Positions 1 to 7,581 of a stretch of DNA of 64,000 nucleotides are shown here, in pieces. Position 1 is the stretch's first letter. Each line of letters begins with the position of its first letter. The notes below the pieces were generated by a model that saw only the letters and a list, made by a program, of their open reading frames with translations, made no database searches and was not told the origin of the DNA. Source of the DNA: an uncultured Lachnospiraceae bacterium (GTDB lineage: Bacteria; Bacillota; Clostridia; Lachnospirales; Lachnospiraceae). The position numbers and the translations under genes were made by a program. Location of the stretch: positions 1-64,000 of the forward strand of contig CAJTMW010000012.1 of assembly GCA_910577275.1 (NCBI GenBank). The letters are read 5' to 3'.

Positions 1-906
1 CACCATGCGTTCATCCGTGCTGTCAATCAAGTCTGCAACAGCTTCCACCTTATCCGGGGAATACTGGCCGCATAACTGACGGGCATATAAAAACTTTGTC
101 AAAACCGTATCACCCACTAATTCAGTGACTTCATCCAGCTGCAAATAACTGTTTTTCATAAAGCGCCGGTATTCCTTTGATACAGGAATTTTGACCACGG
201 TTTCCTGCTGTTCAGGAAGATCAAAGGCTTCTTCTGTTTTCATAAACACCGCCCCATGTTGGGCCAGCTTGCGCTTCAACCTTTCAATGTTTTTATATCC
301 GGTCACGGTCTGTCTTTTATATCCACTTGCGGGATCTTCAATCCATTCTGTTTCAACATAGGTATTCCAGAACGCATCCTTGCTGATTCCCCAGCCCAGC
401 AGCTTGCATTGTGACCACAATTTTTCATACTTTCCTGACGTTGGTGTACCGGATAAAAGGATCACGTTTTCCGGCTGCAAGGAAAGTACGAATTTTGACC
501 GTTTAGCCGTTTCATTTTGGATATACTGCGATTCATCAAGCATTAGTGTAAAAGGGCCTATATGGGCGATATATGAGCGCCTGAACGCTAATTCATAGTT
601 GATAACACCCAACACTGACTGATCATCTTCTATGTGTCCACTGTTCACCAGCTGCCGGAACTGGATTGACTGTGTTTTCCTTGTCAGGTCATACACTTTA
701 TAGTCAGGATAGTATTCAGTAAAATGCTGAACCCAGTCATCTATTTTTGACTTCTGACATATCAGCAGATTGACTGCCGTATTCAGATCCCACATTTTTT
801 CAGATCCTACAAAAGTTTTCCCCAGCCCCATGTCAAGGAAATAACCCACACGGTTGAACCGTTCAGTCTGTTCAAGTACCTGCTTCTGGTGTTCATATAG
901 GCGCAT
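1..906 (-). CDS. SNF2/DEAD-like helicase, element replication block (C-terminus cut by window edge)
   Basis: An open frame runs on the minus strand from ATG at 906 to the window edge without a stop, so 302 residues are visible and the C-terminal half is missing. Near the N-terminus is an ATP-binding motif, DMGLGKTFVG (about residues 28-37). About residue 120 is LDESQYI, a DEAD-box-like motif II, followed by LLSGTPTS, typical of SNF2-family motif III. This matches the SNF2-type ATPases of phage and integrative-element replication modules. The start codon overlaps the stop of the upstream TOPRIM gene (TAATG), so the two are probably translationally coupled. The family assignment is good; the role in element replication or recombination is inferred from the neighbours. 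Confidence 0.8.
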   Translation of the reverse strand, partial: MRLYEHQKQVLEQTERFNRVGYFLDMGLGKTFVGSEKMWDLNTAVNLLICQKSKIDDWVQHFTEYYPDYKVYDLTRKTQSIQFRQLVNSGHIEDDQSVLGVINYELAFRRSYIAHIGPFTLMLDESQYIQNETAKRSKFVLSLQPENVILLSGTPTSGKYEKLWSQCKLLGWGISKDAFWNTYVETEWIEDPASGYKRQTVTGYKNIERLKRKLAQHGAVFMKTEEAFDLPEQQETVVKIPVSKEYRRFMKNSYLQLDEVTELVGDTVLTKFLYARQLCGQYSPDKVEAVADLIDSTDERMV

Positions 907-1817
907 TACTCCCACCTCTTGATCCAGTTTACGGCTTCATCGTAATTGTCCACTAACGGCTGCAATTCTTCCTTTTCCTGTGCTTCCCGGTTACATATTG
1001 TCTGATAGATTACATCGTCCCGCAGGGCCGTGACCTCATTCCTGATTAAATCCACAAGCATCTGCGGTTCCAATGCGTCAAGTTCCCAGCTTTCCTCACC
1101 GTACTGGTCAATGTACTTCCCGCATCTGCTATCTGTAATCTTTGCCGGGTTAGGCGGCGGGTTATAGGTCTTGACCTGATTCATTGTCAGGGCTACACGC
1201 TTCACCTTTACAGCAGCACCAAACATTTCAAGCCGTTCCTGAATATCCCTTGTCATATCAATGCCAGACGGATCATGATCCCCTAAATGGATAATGTAAC
1301 GGCCCTCACGTCCCTTCTGACAAATAAAACGCTGTGCAGCTGTCCACATTTCTGACTGTGAAGTGTAACCCCTACAGCTGAAATATGGCGTGTCAATCGG
1401 CTGGCAAGCCTGGCCGACAATATCAACAAGCGCATCCTTCTCAACCCACACTTCAACATAGTTCGGTTGACCTTGCCACTTATCCAGCAGATAGGAATAT
1501 TTTGCACTGTAGATCACATCCTGCGGTCTATCCCAGTGTGAATTGCGCCGTAAATTCCGGGTTCTGTCTGTGATACTGTTCCAGTCAATCAGACCGGCCA
1601 GACGGCCATCATTGATCAAGTTCCCTATGTTCTTATAACTGCGTTCGTTGTTCTCAATGTAACCACGGGCTACAAGCTGGTAATAAGCCTGCCTTAATGT
1701 CAGTTCATACCCCTGTTTGCTGTATTCAGCAATAACCCCATTGATCAGGTTAATCAGGTCAAGGCTTTTTTGCCTGAACGCTATTTCTTTATACTGAATT
1801 TTAGGCATCCTTTTCAC
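906..1817 (-). CDS. TOPRIM-domain protein resembling the topoisomerase VI A / Spo11 fold
   Basis: 303 aa. The N-terminal third has a helical segment with LTLRQAYYQLVARG, as seen at the start of many phage-borne TOPRIM proteins. The middle carries the TOPRIM signature: VWVEKDAL (about residues 123-130, acidic residue after the first strand) and HLGDHDPSGIDM (about 177-188, the DxD-type metal-binding strand). Proteins of this layout occur in prophages and integrative elements and are thought to act on DNA topology or cleavage; their exact activity is unknown. It overlaps the sigma-like gene upstream by 17 bp and the helicase downstream by one base, so it sits inside the leftward operon. Fold confident, function open. 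Confidence 0.65.
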   Translation of the reverse strand: MKRMPKIQYKEIAFRQKSLDLINLINGVIAEYSKQGYELTLRQAYYQLVARGYIENNERSYKNIGNLINDGRLAGLIDWNSITDRTRNLRRNSHWDRPQDVIYSAKYSYLLDKWQGQPNYVEVWVEKDALVDIVGQACQPIDTPYFSCRGYTSQSEMWTAAQRFICQKGREGRYIIHLGDHDPSGIDMTRDIQERLEMFGAAVKVKRVALTMNQVKTYNPPPNPAKITDSRCGKYIDQYGEESWELDALEPQMLVDLIRNEVTALRDDVIYQTICNREAQEKEELQPLVDNYDEAVNWIKRWE

Positions 1818-2454
1818 CTGCTTTCTTTTTCAGCCGGACAATGTAAACACAGTTTTCATTCCGGTATGCTTCATAAATTTCTTTGTGTCCTTTGGTTCTG
1901 CGGTATGACTGAACGCTTGCAAGACGTTTCTTCGCTTCTTCCGGCGTGTCATAGGTAAAGCACATATTTTTCATGCTTCCAGTAAGAAAACCGTTAATAG
2001 CAATGATTTCATCACTTTGCTGTGCGCCCTTGAAAGACTTTCTTTCAGGTAATTTCACGTTGTAACTAATGTTCATTGATTCACCTTCACTTTCTCCATA
2101 TGGGATAAAATTCAAATTGTCATAGGTCACGGTGTCGGCATAGGTCATCCCGTCCGTTCCCGGTATTGTTTCATCAATGCTGACTGTCTGGATCCGCCGC
2201 CCCTGTTTTGCCAGTTCCCCGCCTATGGCTGAACGCATGGCATAAAAGGCAATTATTTCAAAACTATGTTCATGTAGTTCAGGGACAGCAAACCACCGTT
2301 TGACTGACCGCAGATAGCGAAAAATAACAATGTCGTACCAGTCATCAAAGGGCAGTTTCCTGATATTCAGGTATTTACTAATCAGATAATGGTTATCTAT
2401 TGCAAATTGCTGTTCTTCCAGTGTCAAAGGGCTGTTCAGGGGATCGTTTTTCAT
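1801..2454 (-). CDS. Sigma-70-like protein of the integrated element
   Basis: 217 aa. The first 60 residues (LTLEEQQFAIDNHYLI, then DDWYDIVIFRYLRSVKRW) resemble region 2 of small sigma factors, and the following SIDETIPG...YADTV stretch resembles the linker found in many of them. The C-terminal half, with YDTPEEAKKRLASVQSYRRT, does not show a clear region 4 helix-turn-helix. It may be a diverged sigma factor or a transcription regulator derived from one. The start has GGGGGG seven bases upstream. It lies between an XRE gene and the TOPRIM gene in the leftward operon, a position where phages often keep late-gene regulators. The sigma similarity is by eye only. Confidence 0.4.
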   Translation of the reverse strand: MKNDPLNSPLTLEEQQFAIDNHYLISKYLNIRKLPFDDWYDIVIFRYLRSVKRWFAVPELHEHSFEIIAFYAMRSAIGGELAKQGRRIQTVSIDETIPGTDGMTYADTVTYDNLNFIPYGESEGESMNISYNVKLPERKSFKGAQQSDEIIAINGFLTGSMKNMCFTYDTPEEAKKRLASVQSYRRTKGHKEIYEAYRNENCVYIVRLKKKAGEKDA

Positions 2455-2467
2455 AGCGTCCCCCCCG

Positions 2468-2917
2468 TTAGCTTGCGTTTACAGGGATCCCGGTTATCTC
2501 TGTGAACTTGTTAGCATAAATGCAATATGACCACTTCCCGGAAGTCTTGACCGCTGAACCATATTCAAAACCGGGCCTTCCTTCCCTCAATCCTTTTCTG
2601 ACATAGCTTTCATGTTTGTGAAGCAGGGTAGCGGCTTCCTTACAGGTCAATGTGGCTTTCTGCTGAACATACGGCTGAACCACACACTTACAAGGCGACG
2701 CTGTAGGCTTCTGAACAGGTGCAGCGGTCAGTTCTTCCACCGTCACCCCCAGCACCGCAGCAATAGCTTCCACACGTTCCTGTGAAGGGACATTGATCCC
2801 GTTCACATACTGACTGATCGCCGCTTTGCTGTATCCTGTTTCCCTTGCCAACATTGAACCGTTGACTTTCTTTCTGGTCATGATCTCTTTCAAATTCTCT
2901 GCAAACATTAACTTCAC
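2468..2917 (-). CDS. XRE-family DNA-binding protein with second C-terminal domain
   Basis: 149 aa. Residues 5-60 form a Cro/CI helix-turn-helix: LARETGYSKAAISQYVNG with the NVPSQERVEAIAAVLGV tail typical of XRE proteins. After a Pro/Thr-rich linker (about 65-85) the C-terminal part has KEAATLLHKHESYVRKGL, resembling the winged-helix/excisionase-like DNA-binding segments used to pick a second site. The gene starts nine bases after a perfect 8+8 palindrome (2926-2943) that matches the operators in front of the divergent repressor, so it may be separately repressed within the leftward operon. Probable role: early regulator or excision/replication control protein. Which of these cannot be told from sequence alone. 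Confidence 0.65.
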   Translation of the reverse strand: MKLMFAENLKEIMTRKKVNGSMLARETGYSKAAISQYVNGINVPSQERVEAIAAVLGVTVEELTAAPVQKPTASPCKCVVQPYVQQKATLTCKEAATLLHKHESYVRKGLREGRPGFEYGSAVKTSGKWSYCIYANKFTEITGIPVNAS

Positions 2918-2925
2918 TCCCTTCT

Positions 2926-2943
2926 AGTTAAGATGTCTTAACT
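2926..2943. promoter_or_regulatory. Internal operator palindrome AGTTAAGA-TG-TCTTAACT
   Basis: Perfect 8+8 inverted repeat with a 2-base centre. It overlaps the stop codon of the 73-aa gene and lies just upstream of the XRE gene's ribosome site. The same half-sites occur at 5115-5136 and 5179-5196 in front of the repressor, so this is probably a third operator for the same protein. Confidence 0.6.
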
Positions 2944-3149
2944 TTTTCCGTAAAAAAATATACGGGAATAAATTCAACCGGTATTGAAAGTAGTTCACAG
3001 GCCCGGTTGATCTCTACCTGTGTAAAATGTGTAATGTTATTCAGTTTTGAAGATAATGAAACACCAGACAGCCCCATCGCTTTTGCAAAAGCTGACTGTG
3101 TTCCAAAAACTTCTTTGATTTTTCCCTTTAATTTAGAATAATCAAACAT
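2928..3149 (-). CDS. Small phage-type DNA-binding protein (DUF739-like)
   Basis: 73 aa. The sequence starts FDYSKLKGKIKEVFGTQ and continues SAFAKAMGLSGVSLSSKLN, a helix-turn-helix in the layout of the small DUF739-type proteins that phages and integrative elements place first in the operon opposite the CI repressor (Cro position). The C-terminus (VEFIPVYFFTEKVKTS) is short and lacks a second domain. It ends inside the palindromic operator at 2926-2943. Likely a Cro-like regulator; family recognition is from recall of similar phage proteins, so moderately sure. Confidence 0.6.
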   Translation of the reverse strand: MFDYSKLKGKIKEVFGTQSAFAKAMGLSGVSLSSKLNNITHFTQVEINRACELLSIPVEFIPVYFFTEKVKTS

Positions 3150-3153
3150 TCTT

Positions 3154-3336
3154 TTACCCCTTTCTTAAAAGTGTATTTTTGTTGTACTGCTTCCGGATCC
3201 GCAGCATTGACATTTCACGCTTTATCACAGAATACTGGATCTCTTTATTGTCCAGTTCATCCAGATAGCTTTGAACTTCGTGCGGATCATCAAAAGTCAA
3301 AATCTGTTCGATCCATGCGGCTTCTATGTGCTTCAC
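3154..3336 (-). CDS. Small element protein, unknown function
   Basis: 60 aa from a GTG at 3336, chosen because AAGGGGGG lies seven bases upstream; another GTG at 3345 would overlap that ribosome site. The protein is charged and helical (HEVQSYLDELDNKEIQY) and ends in a basic tail (RIRKQYNKNTLLRKG). It lies four bases upstream of the DUF739-like gene's ribosome site, in the same leftward operon. I do not recognise a family. Confidence 0.45.
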   Translation of the reverse strand: MKHIEAAWIEQILTFDDPHEVQSYLDELDNKEIQYSVIKREMSMLRIRKQYNKNTLLRKG

Positions 3337-3350
3337 AAAGTTCACCCCCC

Positions 3351-3623
3351 TTATTCAGCAGCAGATTCTAATGAACTGACCACTTCTTCAAGGCTGTCTT
3401 TTGCATTGTCCAGCGTTTCATGTGCTGCTTCCAGTTCGCTGCAAGCATTATCAGCCATTTCATAGCGATCCCCGCCCTGCATATTTTCCGGGATATTATC
3501 ACGGTATTCTGTTTCTTCATCCATGATTCCCTGAACGTCATCAAGTAAGGATTCCAATTCGGCCTGAACGGTTTCCACCCGGCTGATCACTTCACTGATC
3601 TGTTTTCTTCTCTGTTTGTTCAA
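3351..3623 (-). CDS. Small coiled-coil protein, unknown function
   Basis: 90 aa from a TTG start at 3623 with GAAAGGAAGG upstream. Two acidic helical stretches (VISRVETVQAELESLLDDV and ELEAAHETLDNAKDSLEEV) have heptad-like spacing of hydrophobic residues and probably form a coiled coil, separated by a short loop (IPENMQGGDRYEM). Similar short acidic coiled-coil proteins are common in the early regions of Firmicute prophages and conjugative elements; no function is known to me. It is the gene after the 3647-3867 inverted-repeat region. Confidence 0.55.
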   Translation of the reverse strand: MNKQRRKQISEVISRVETVQAELESLLDDVQGIMDEETEYRDNIPENMQGGDRYEMADNACSELEAAHETLDNAKDSLEEVVSSLESAAE

Positions 3624-3646
3624 CTTTCAACCTTCCTTTCTGGACA

Positions 3647-3867
3647 TAGCAGCCCTTTTATAAAAATTGTCTATTGTCAGCACCTTGTAAAACTTTGGGA
3701 AGGTCTTGCCCTATCAGATTTCACACTAAAACCTGCAAACTTGCTGAACGACAAAGGGATTTTTTAAGCGTTGTTTCCCTTGAACCGCTTCCCCATTTTC
3801 TCATTAAAAACCGGGCGAAAACTTGTTGACCAACACACAATAGACAATGTTTATAAAAGAACTGCTA
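3647..3867. repeat. Intergenic inverted-repeat region, 31-bp arms
   Basis: The arms 3647-3677 and 3837-3867 are inverted copies with about three mismatches; the core CTTTTATAAA-ATTGTCTATTGT is nearly perfect. About 160 bases separate them, containing a weaker CAAAGGGA...TCCCTT hairpin. No open frame fits, and I see no target-site duplication. It could be a paired operator, a replication origin or a noncoding RNA; the sequence does not decide. This accounts for the 312-base gap between genes here. Confidence 0.5.
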
Positions 3868-3935
3868 CTGTTTATTTATCCGCACTCTGCATTTACACGG
3901 GCTTGTGACCGTCCACGGCTGCATTACGGCGGGCC

Positions 3936-4103
3936 TTACTGCAGCCCGGTGATCTTTGTCATATCTTCATTCAGAAAATTATCTGACAAAAATTCTTCAT
4001 AGGTTTTATGGAACCAGCTTTGTGCTGAAAACCATTCATATTGTTTCTTAGGTACAGATTCATCAACGATTCTGTCATATTCCGGATCATAATACTTTTT
4101 CAT
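3936..4103 (-). CDS. Small element protein, 55 aa, unknown function
   Basis: ATG at 4103 with GAAAGGAAGG nine bases upstream, stop TAA at 3936-3938. The protein begins MKKYYDPEYDRIVDES and is aromatic-rich (YEWFSAQSWFHKTYEEF). The strong ribosome site and its place in the leftward series of small genes, each preceded by a GAAAGGAAGG-type site, support it as real. No family recognised. Confidence 0.5.
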   Translation of the reverse strand: MKKYYDPEYDRIVDESVPKKQYEWFSAQSWFHKTYEEFLSDNFLNEDMTKITGLQ

Positions 4104-4121
4104 GTTCACACCTTCCTTTCT

Positions 4122-4367
4122 TCAAATACTACCGTTTTCATAACCTTCAACCACTATTGCAAGTCCGGCTTTCAGTTCACAACAGGTTTTTTCCCGTTCC
4201 CGTCCTTCTCTAGGGTAAATGTTTGTGATCGGTCTGTCTGCCAGATAGTCAGGAACATCAATTTTATGTTCACCGTCATAATAGACAATCCATCCTTCAC
4301 CTTCTATTGTTCCAACTGTAAACGGCATACTCACCGCCAACACTTCCAAAAAATCCTTTAACTTCAT
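4122..4367 (-). CDS. Small element protein, 81 aa, unknown function
   Basis: Begins MKLKDFLEVLAVSMPFTV and contains a run reminiscent of small beta-rich phage proteins (GEGWIVYYDGEHKIDVPDY). AAAGGGTAAACAGT precedes the ATG. It follows the 53-aa gene by 18 bases in the same operon. Similar proteins are widespread in Lachnospiraceae prophages, but I know of no function. Confidence 0.5.
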   Translation of the reverse strand: MKLKDFLEVLAVSMPFTVGTIEGEGWIVYYDGEHKIDVPDYLADRPITNIYPREGREREKTCCELKAGLAIVVEGYENGSI

Positions 4368-4385
4368 ACTGTTTACCCTTCCTTT

Positions 4386-4547
4386 CTACTGACATTTAAA
4401 AGTTACTTCATGTCCCGGATTCTCATTGATCAATTTCTTTTTCAGGTCATCCACCATCATGTTGTTGTCAAGTGCTGCCTGAACCACGTCTACCAGCTTT
4501 TTTCCGTCCAGATACGCCCACACGGTTTTTCTTTTTGTCCTTCTCAT
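4386..4547 (-). CDS. Small basic element protein, 53 aa
   Basis: ATG at 4547 with GAAAGAAGG six bases upstream, stop TAG at 4386-4388. It reads MRRTKRKTVWAYLDGKKLVD and ends ENPGHEVTFKCQ, a basic N-terminus followed by a helical segment (VVQAALDNNMMVDDLKKKL). Position and ribosome site fit the leftward series of small early genes. Function not recognised. Confidence 0.45.
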   Translation of the reverse strand: MRRTKRKTVWAYLDGKKLVDVVQAALDNNMMVDDLKKKLINENPGHEVTFKCQ

Positions 4548-4595
4548 ATTTCCTTCTTTCTCCCCGGCTTTACCCTGCCGGGGAAGGGTAATAGT

Positions 4596-5063
4596 TTATT
4601 TAAACTTCCTGAAAGTGAAAATAGTTGTCAGCCCGTTTCTGTGGCTTTCAATTTTCGCTTCGTCCTCATTTACCATCCGTAATGCCTGAATGATTTTTTC
4701 AAAGTGCTTTTCTGTTCCGTCCTCAAAATTGCTTTCCTGACCACTTGACCAGAAGAAACGAAAATCTTTTCTATAGGCTGCGTATGTGGTGTAAGTTCTG
4801 GTTTCACCAGTTTTTGCTATGACAGTTATTTCCACATCTTCACCTTGTTCTTCTTCCCGAATCCAAATGTTGACGCTTTCACCGTTCATATTGACTTCCA
4901 GACGGTCATTCAGATCACAGATATAAAAGCTGTAGTGACCTTCTGCTGTGCTGCGGTAAATCGGATAACCGGCCCGCTGGCTGCTTTCTTCGTCTTTCTG
5001 ATAATCTGTAGGAAACATCTTATTTGCCGCTTCCCATGCTTCTACTATAGTCTTTACTATCAT
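4596..5063 (-). CDS. First gene of the leftward element operon, unknown function
   Basis: 155 aa taking ATG at 5063, which has AGAAAGGGCGG upstream; a longer frame to 5171 would run through the operator region and is unlikely. The protein begins MIVKTIVEAWEAANKMFPTD and has a beta-rich middle with aromatic residues (HYSFYICDLNDRLEVNM, SVNIWIREEEQ). It is the promoter-proximal gene facing the repressor. The layout is like small phage proteins of unknown role; I see no catalytic or DNA-binding motif. Confidence 0.5.
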   Translation of the reverse strand: MIVKTIVEAWEAANKMFPTDYQKDEESSQRAGYPIYRSTAEGHYSFYICDLNDRLEVNMNGESVNIWIREEEQGEDVEITVIAKTGETRTYTTYAAYRKDFRFFWSSGQESNFEDGTEKHFEKIIQALRMVNEDEAKIESHRNGLTTIFTFRKFK

Positions 5064-5114
5064 ATATTTGACCGCCCTTTCTTTGTGGTTTTTAGTGAAG
5101 TTAAGTATTTGTTT

Positions 5115-5240
5115 GAAGTTAAGAAGTCTTAACTTCATGTCAATAGTACCATCATCAAAAACGAATGTCAATACTTTTTTTTAAGATTTCTTAACTTTTT
5201 TTCAAGTTCAGTTGAAAAACGCTTAACTTTGCTTTATAAT
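5115..5240. promoter_or_regulatory. Divergent control region with repressor operators and promoter
   Basis: The intergenic stretch holds a perfect 10+10 palindrome GAAGTTAAGA-AG-TCTTAACTTC (5115-5136), a second site TTTTAAGA-TT-TCTTAACT (5179-5196) and a half-site CTTAACT inside the rightward promoter (5222-5228). That promoter is a good sigma-A match: TTGAAA (5212-5217), 17-base spacer, TATAAT (5235-5240), 35 bases before the repressor start. The arrangement implies that the repressor controls both its own gene and the leftward operon. Confidence 0.7.
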
Positions 5241-5274
5241 GTAGGTGAAACATCAGGAAGGGAGAATAATAAAA

Positions 5275-5688
5275 ATGTCTGATACGTTTAGAAATAGGCT
5301 GATCACAGCTATGGAGATCCGGGGGATGCGGCAAATAGACCTTGCTGAAAAATCAGGACTTCCAAAAGCACAGATCAGCCAGTATAAAAATGGAAAATAT
5401 GAACCAATGCAAGATGCCCTTTACAAGTTGGCAAAGGCACTTTCTGTTAATGTTGCGTGGCTCATGGGGCATGATGTTCCAATGGAAGTAGATCGACAGC
5501 AATTAGAACAGGAAGTTGAAATATGTGATCTGATCAATAGGTGCTATGGCAAGGAAGCATATTCAGTTGTAAAAATGTATCTGGAAATGAACGATAAAGG
5601 GCGCAAGCTGGCCTTTGATCTTATAAGTAACTTACACAGCAATCCACAAAACACTGTTCCAGACAGGAAAAAAGAAAAAGCTGTATAG
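5275..5688 (+). CDS. CI-type repressor of the integrated element (XRE family)
   Basis: 137 aa. ATG at 5275 is chosen because GGAAGGGAG precedes it. Residues 8-66 form a Cro/CI helix-turn-helix (MRQIDLAEKSGLPKAQISQYKNGKYEP cut around the recognition helix QISQYKNG), with the LYKLAKALSVNVAWLMG ending typical of phage and ICE repressors. The C-terminal half is helical and acidic and lacks the Ser-Lys LexA-type peptidase motifs, so induction by RecA self-cleavage is unlikely. It faces the leftward operon and has palindromic operators upstream. Probable role: maintains the integrated state. Confidence 0.75.
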   Translation: MSDTFRNRLITAMEIRGMRQIDLAEKSGLPKAQISQYKNGKYEPMQDALYKLAKALSVNVAWLMGHDVPMEVDRQQLEQEVEICDLINRCYGKEAYSVVKMYLEMNDKGRKLAFDLISNLHSNPQNTVPDRKKEKAV

Positions 5689-5733
5689 TTGAAAAGAGTG
5701 GTAACATAATTCATGTGAAAGGATGGTAAAATT

Positions 5734-6000
5734 ATGACTTGTCCAAAATGTAACAGTACAAAGGTGACTGTCAAACGTGAAAAAACGGGAGAAGTTCAAG
5801 GACGGTATTCAAAGAAACACGGCGCTGTATGGTGGATCTGCATCGGCTGGTGGCTTGTTACTCTGGATATATGTACTTTGGGTATTTTTCATTCTGTGTT
5901 TTTCAAAAAATCAAAAGGCCCAAACGGTAAAGCAAGTTTATGGCATACCGTAGCTATTTGTCAAGACTGCGGCCATACATGGGAAACATCAAGCAACTAA
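5734..6000 (+). CDS. Small zinc-ribbon membrane protein
   Basis: 88 aa. CPKCNST at residues 3-9 and CQDCGHTWE near the C-terminus form two CxxC pairs that probably bind one zinc. Between them lies a hydrophobic, Trp-rich segment (WWICIGWWLVTLDICTLG) that could span the membrane. GAAAGGATGG precedes the ATG. It follows the repressor by 45 bases and may be co-transcribed. Such short zinc-ribbon/transmembrane proteins are seen next to repressors in Firmicute elements; their role is unknown, possibly superinfection or host modulation. Confidence 0.5.
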   Translation: MTCPKCNSTKVTVKREKTGEVQGRYSKKHGAVWWICIGWWLVTLDICTLGIFHSVFFKKSKGPNGKASLWHTVAICQDCGHTWETSSN

Positions 6001-6006
6001 TAAATA

Positions 6007-6282
6007 CGGTTACAGATGGTCACGCTTGAAATAATTCAACCGTAACCGCTGAAAATACTGTGTTTTCAATGGTTTCCGGTCACTGGTTACACATGGTTAC
6101 GGTTAAAACTCCTACTACTATATATTTTTCTTTTTATACACTGAATATAGTAAAAGTGCATTGAAAAATTGAAATATTCAAGCAGATGGGAATTTAACCG
6201 TGTCAACCGTAACTTTCCCGTAAAATCAAGGTTTTTTAACCGTAACCGCAAGTGTAACCAACCGTAACCATGTGTAACCGCT
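6007..6282. repeat. Cluster of AACCGTAACC repeats with a 20-bp inverted pair
   Basis: About ten copies of the AACCGTAACC/GGTTACGGTT family, in both orientations, lie between the zinc-ribbon gene and the integrase. Two form a perfect 20-bp inverted repeat: GGTTACACATGGTTACGGTT (6085-6104) and its complement (6260-6279). No gene is visible in 6001-6420. The pattern fits iterons of an origin or arm-type binding sites of the adjacent recombinase. Confidence 0.65.
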
Positions 6283-6420
6283 AAAATAAATAGAACGCTG
6301 AAAGTTCGCACCTTCCAGCGTTCCAGTCACTAACCATTTACAGAATGAAATGATCAGATCCGCAAAATCATTATACCATTTCATTCTGTATTTCACAATG
6401 CAGGAAGGAATGATTTTTTT

Positions 6421-7437
6421 ATGTCAAAACGCAATCCGAACGGTTACGGCTGCGTAACCAAACTATCAGGCAAGCGATCAAGGCCCTATGTGGTCAAGGT
6501 CACTGTGTACGATGCAGAAGGAAATGCAAAACAGGCCCCTGTGGGATATGCGCCCACCAAAACGGAAGCCCTGATCCTTCTGGCCCAGTACAATAATAGC
6601 CCGTGGGAAATTGACCGGGAAAAGGTCACGCTTGCGGTTCTATATCAACGCTGGCTGAAAATAAAGGCCCCTAAACTTGGAACCTCAACGCAAAGTTCCC
6701 TGAAATCTGCTTTCAAGCACTGTTCCAAATATTACGGCCTGAAATACCGTAGCTTGAAAGCCTATCAGATGCAGGACTGCATTGACAGCTGCGGAAAAGG
6801 ATATTCTACCCAGTGGGCTATAAAAAATCTGTTTGGACACCTTGACCGCTTCGCCTTTGAAATGAATATCATTGACAAAATGTATTCACAGATAACCACG
6901 GCCCCGCCGATACCTGACACCAAACGGGAACCCTTTACCGTGGAACAGGTGGATGCCCTCTGGAAGATAGCGGATCAGGAATGGACTGACACGGTTCTGA
7001 TCTACATTTATACCGGGTTCCGGCTCACTGAATTACTGAACATGAAAACTGAACAGGTGAACAAGGATGAAAAGTATTTGCAAGGCGGCGTGAAAACAGC
7101 TTCCGGGAAAAGTCGGATTGTTCCCATACATTCCCGGATCTGGCCGTATATTGAAAAGAGGATCCAGCAGGGCGATCCGTATCTGTTCAGTTATCAGGGA
7201 AAAAAGCTGTCACAATCCAAATACTATGAATTTTGGAACAGCGTCATGGAGAAGATCGGCGCTAATAAGACACCCCATGAAGCAAGGCACACTTTTGAAA
7301 CAAACCTTGACAATGCCGGGGGAAACAGGAAGTGTATTGACCTGCTGATGGGCCACAAGTCAAAGGACGTGGGGAACCGGGTATACAATCATAAAACCCT
7401 GAACCAGCTGCGGGAAACGGTTGAACTTTTGCGCTGA
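6421..7437 (+). CDS. int: Tyrosine recombinase / integrase of the element
   Basis: 338 aa. The N-terminal third is an AP2-like arm-binding domain (GYGCVTKLSGKRSRPY), followed by a SAM-like core-binding domain. The catalytic domain shows the tyrosine recombinase residues: Arg201 in YTGFRLTELLNMK, His286/Arg289 in PHEARHTFE, His312 in LMGHKSKD and the nucleophile Tyr322 in NRVYNH. It integrates and excises the element at its attachment site. It is the last gene at the right end, is followed by a strong terminator, and has a repeat cluster upstream that could be its arm sites. All catalytic residues are present, so it should be active. Confidence 0.92.
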   Translation: MSKRNPNGYGCVTKLSGKRSRPYVVKVTVYDAEGNAKQAPVGYAPTKTEALILLAQYNNSPWEIDREKVTLAVLYQRWLKIKAPKLGTSTQSSLKSAFKHCSKYYGLKYRSLKAYQMQDCIDSCGKGYSTQWAIKNLFGHLDRFAFEMNIIDKMYSQITTAPPIPDTKREPFTVEQVDALWKIADQEWTDTVLIYIYTGFRLTELLNMKTEQVNKDEKYLQGGVKTASGKSRIVPIHSRIWPYIEKRIQQGDPYLFSYQGKKLSQSKYYEFWNSVMEKIGANKTPHEARHTFETNLDNAGGNRKCIDLLMGHKSKDVGNRVYNHKTLNQLRETVELLR

Positions 7438-7458
7438 ACTAGAAACAAACTAGAAACA
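7437..7458. repeat. 11-bp perfect tandem repeat just after the integrase stop
   Basis: AACTAGAAACA occurs twice head to tail, beginning on the last base of the integrase stop codon. Its position at the presumed element/chromosome boundary makes it a candidate for part of the attachment region, but the other end of the element is outside the window, so this cannot be tested here. Confidence 0.35.
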
Positions 7459-7460
7459 GA

Positions 7461-7502
7461 AAAAGCCGGAAATGCTTATTTTTCAGCATTTCCGGCTTTT
7501 TG
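7461..7502 (+). terminator. Rho-independent terminator after the integrase
   Basis: 16-bp perfect stem AAAAGCCGGAAATGCT (7461-7476) with its complement (7485-7500), 8-base loop, then a short T run. It ends the integrase transcript. Confidence 0.9.
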
Positions 7503-7581
7503 AAAAACATTATATCATCTTTTATTGTTTCTGCGCAACATTAGTTAAATTTAAATATTACAGAGTCACATTTTATATTTC

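Noticed and set aside
906..1817. Bacterial topoisomerase or primase
   Set aside because: The TOPRIM signature fits, but there is no catalytic tyrosine domain layout of topoisomerase I and no zinc finger of DnaG.
4596..5171. Longer start at 5171 for the first leftward element gene
   Set aside because: The extension runs over the perfect operator palindrome and lacks a ribosome site; ATG 5063 has one.
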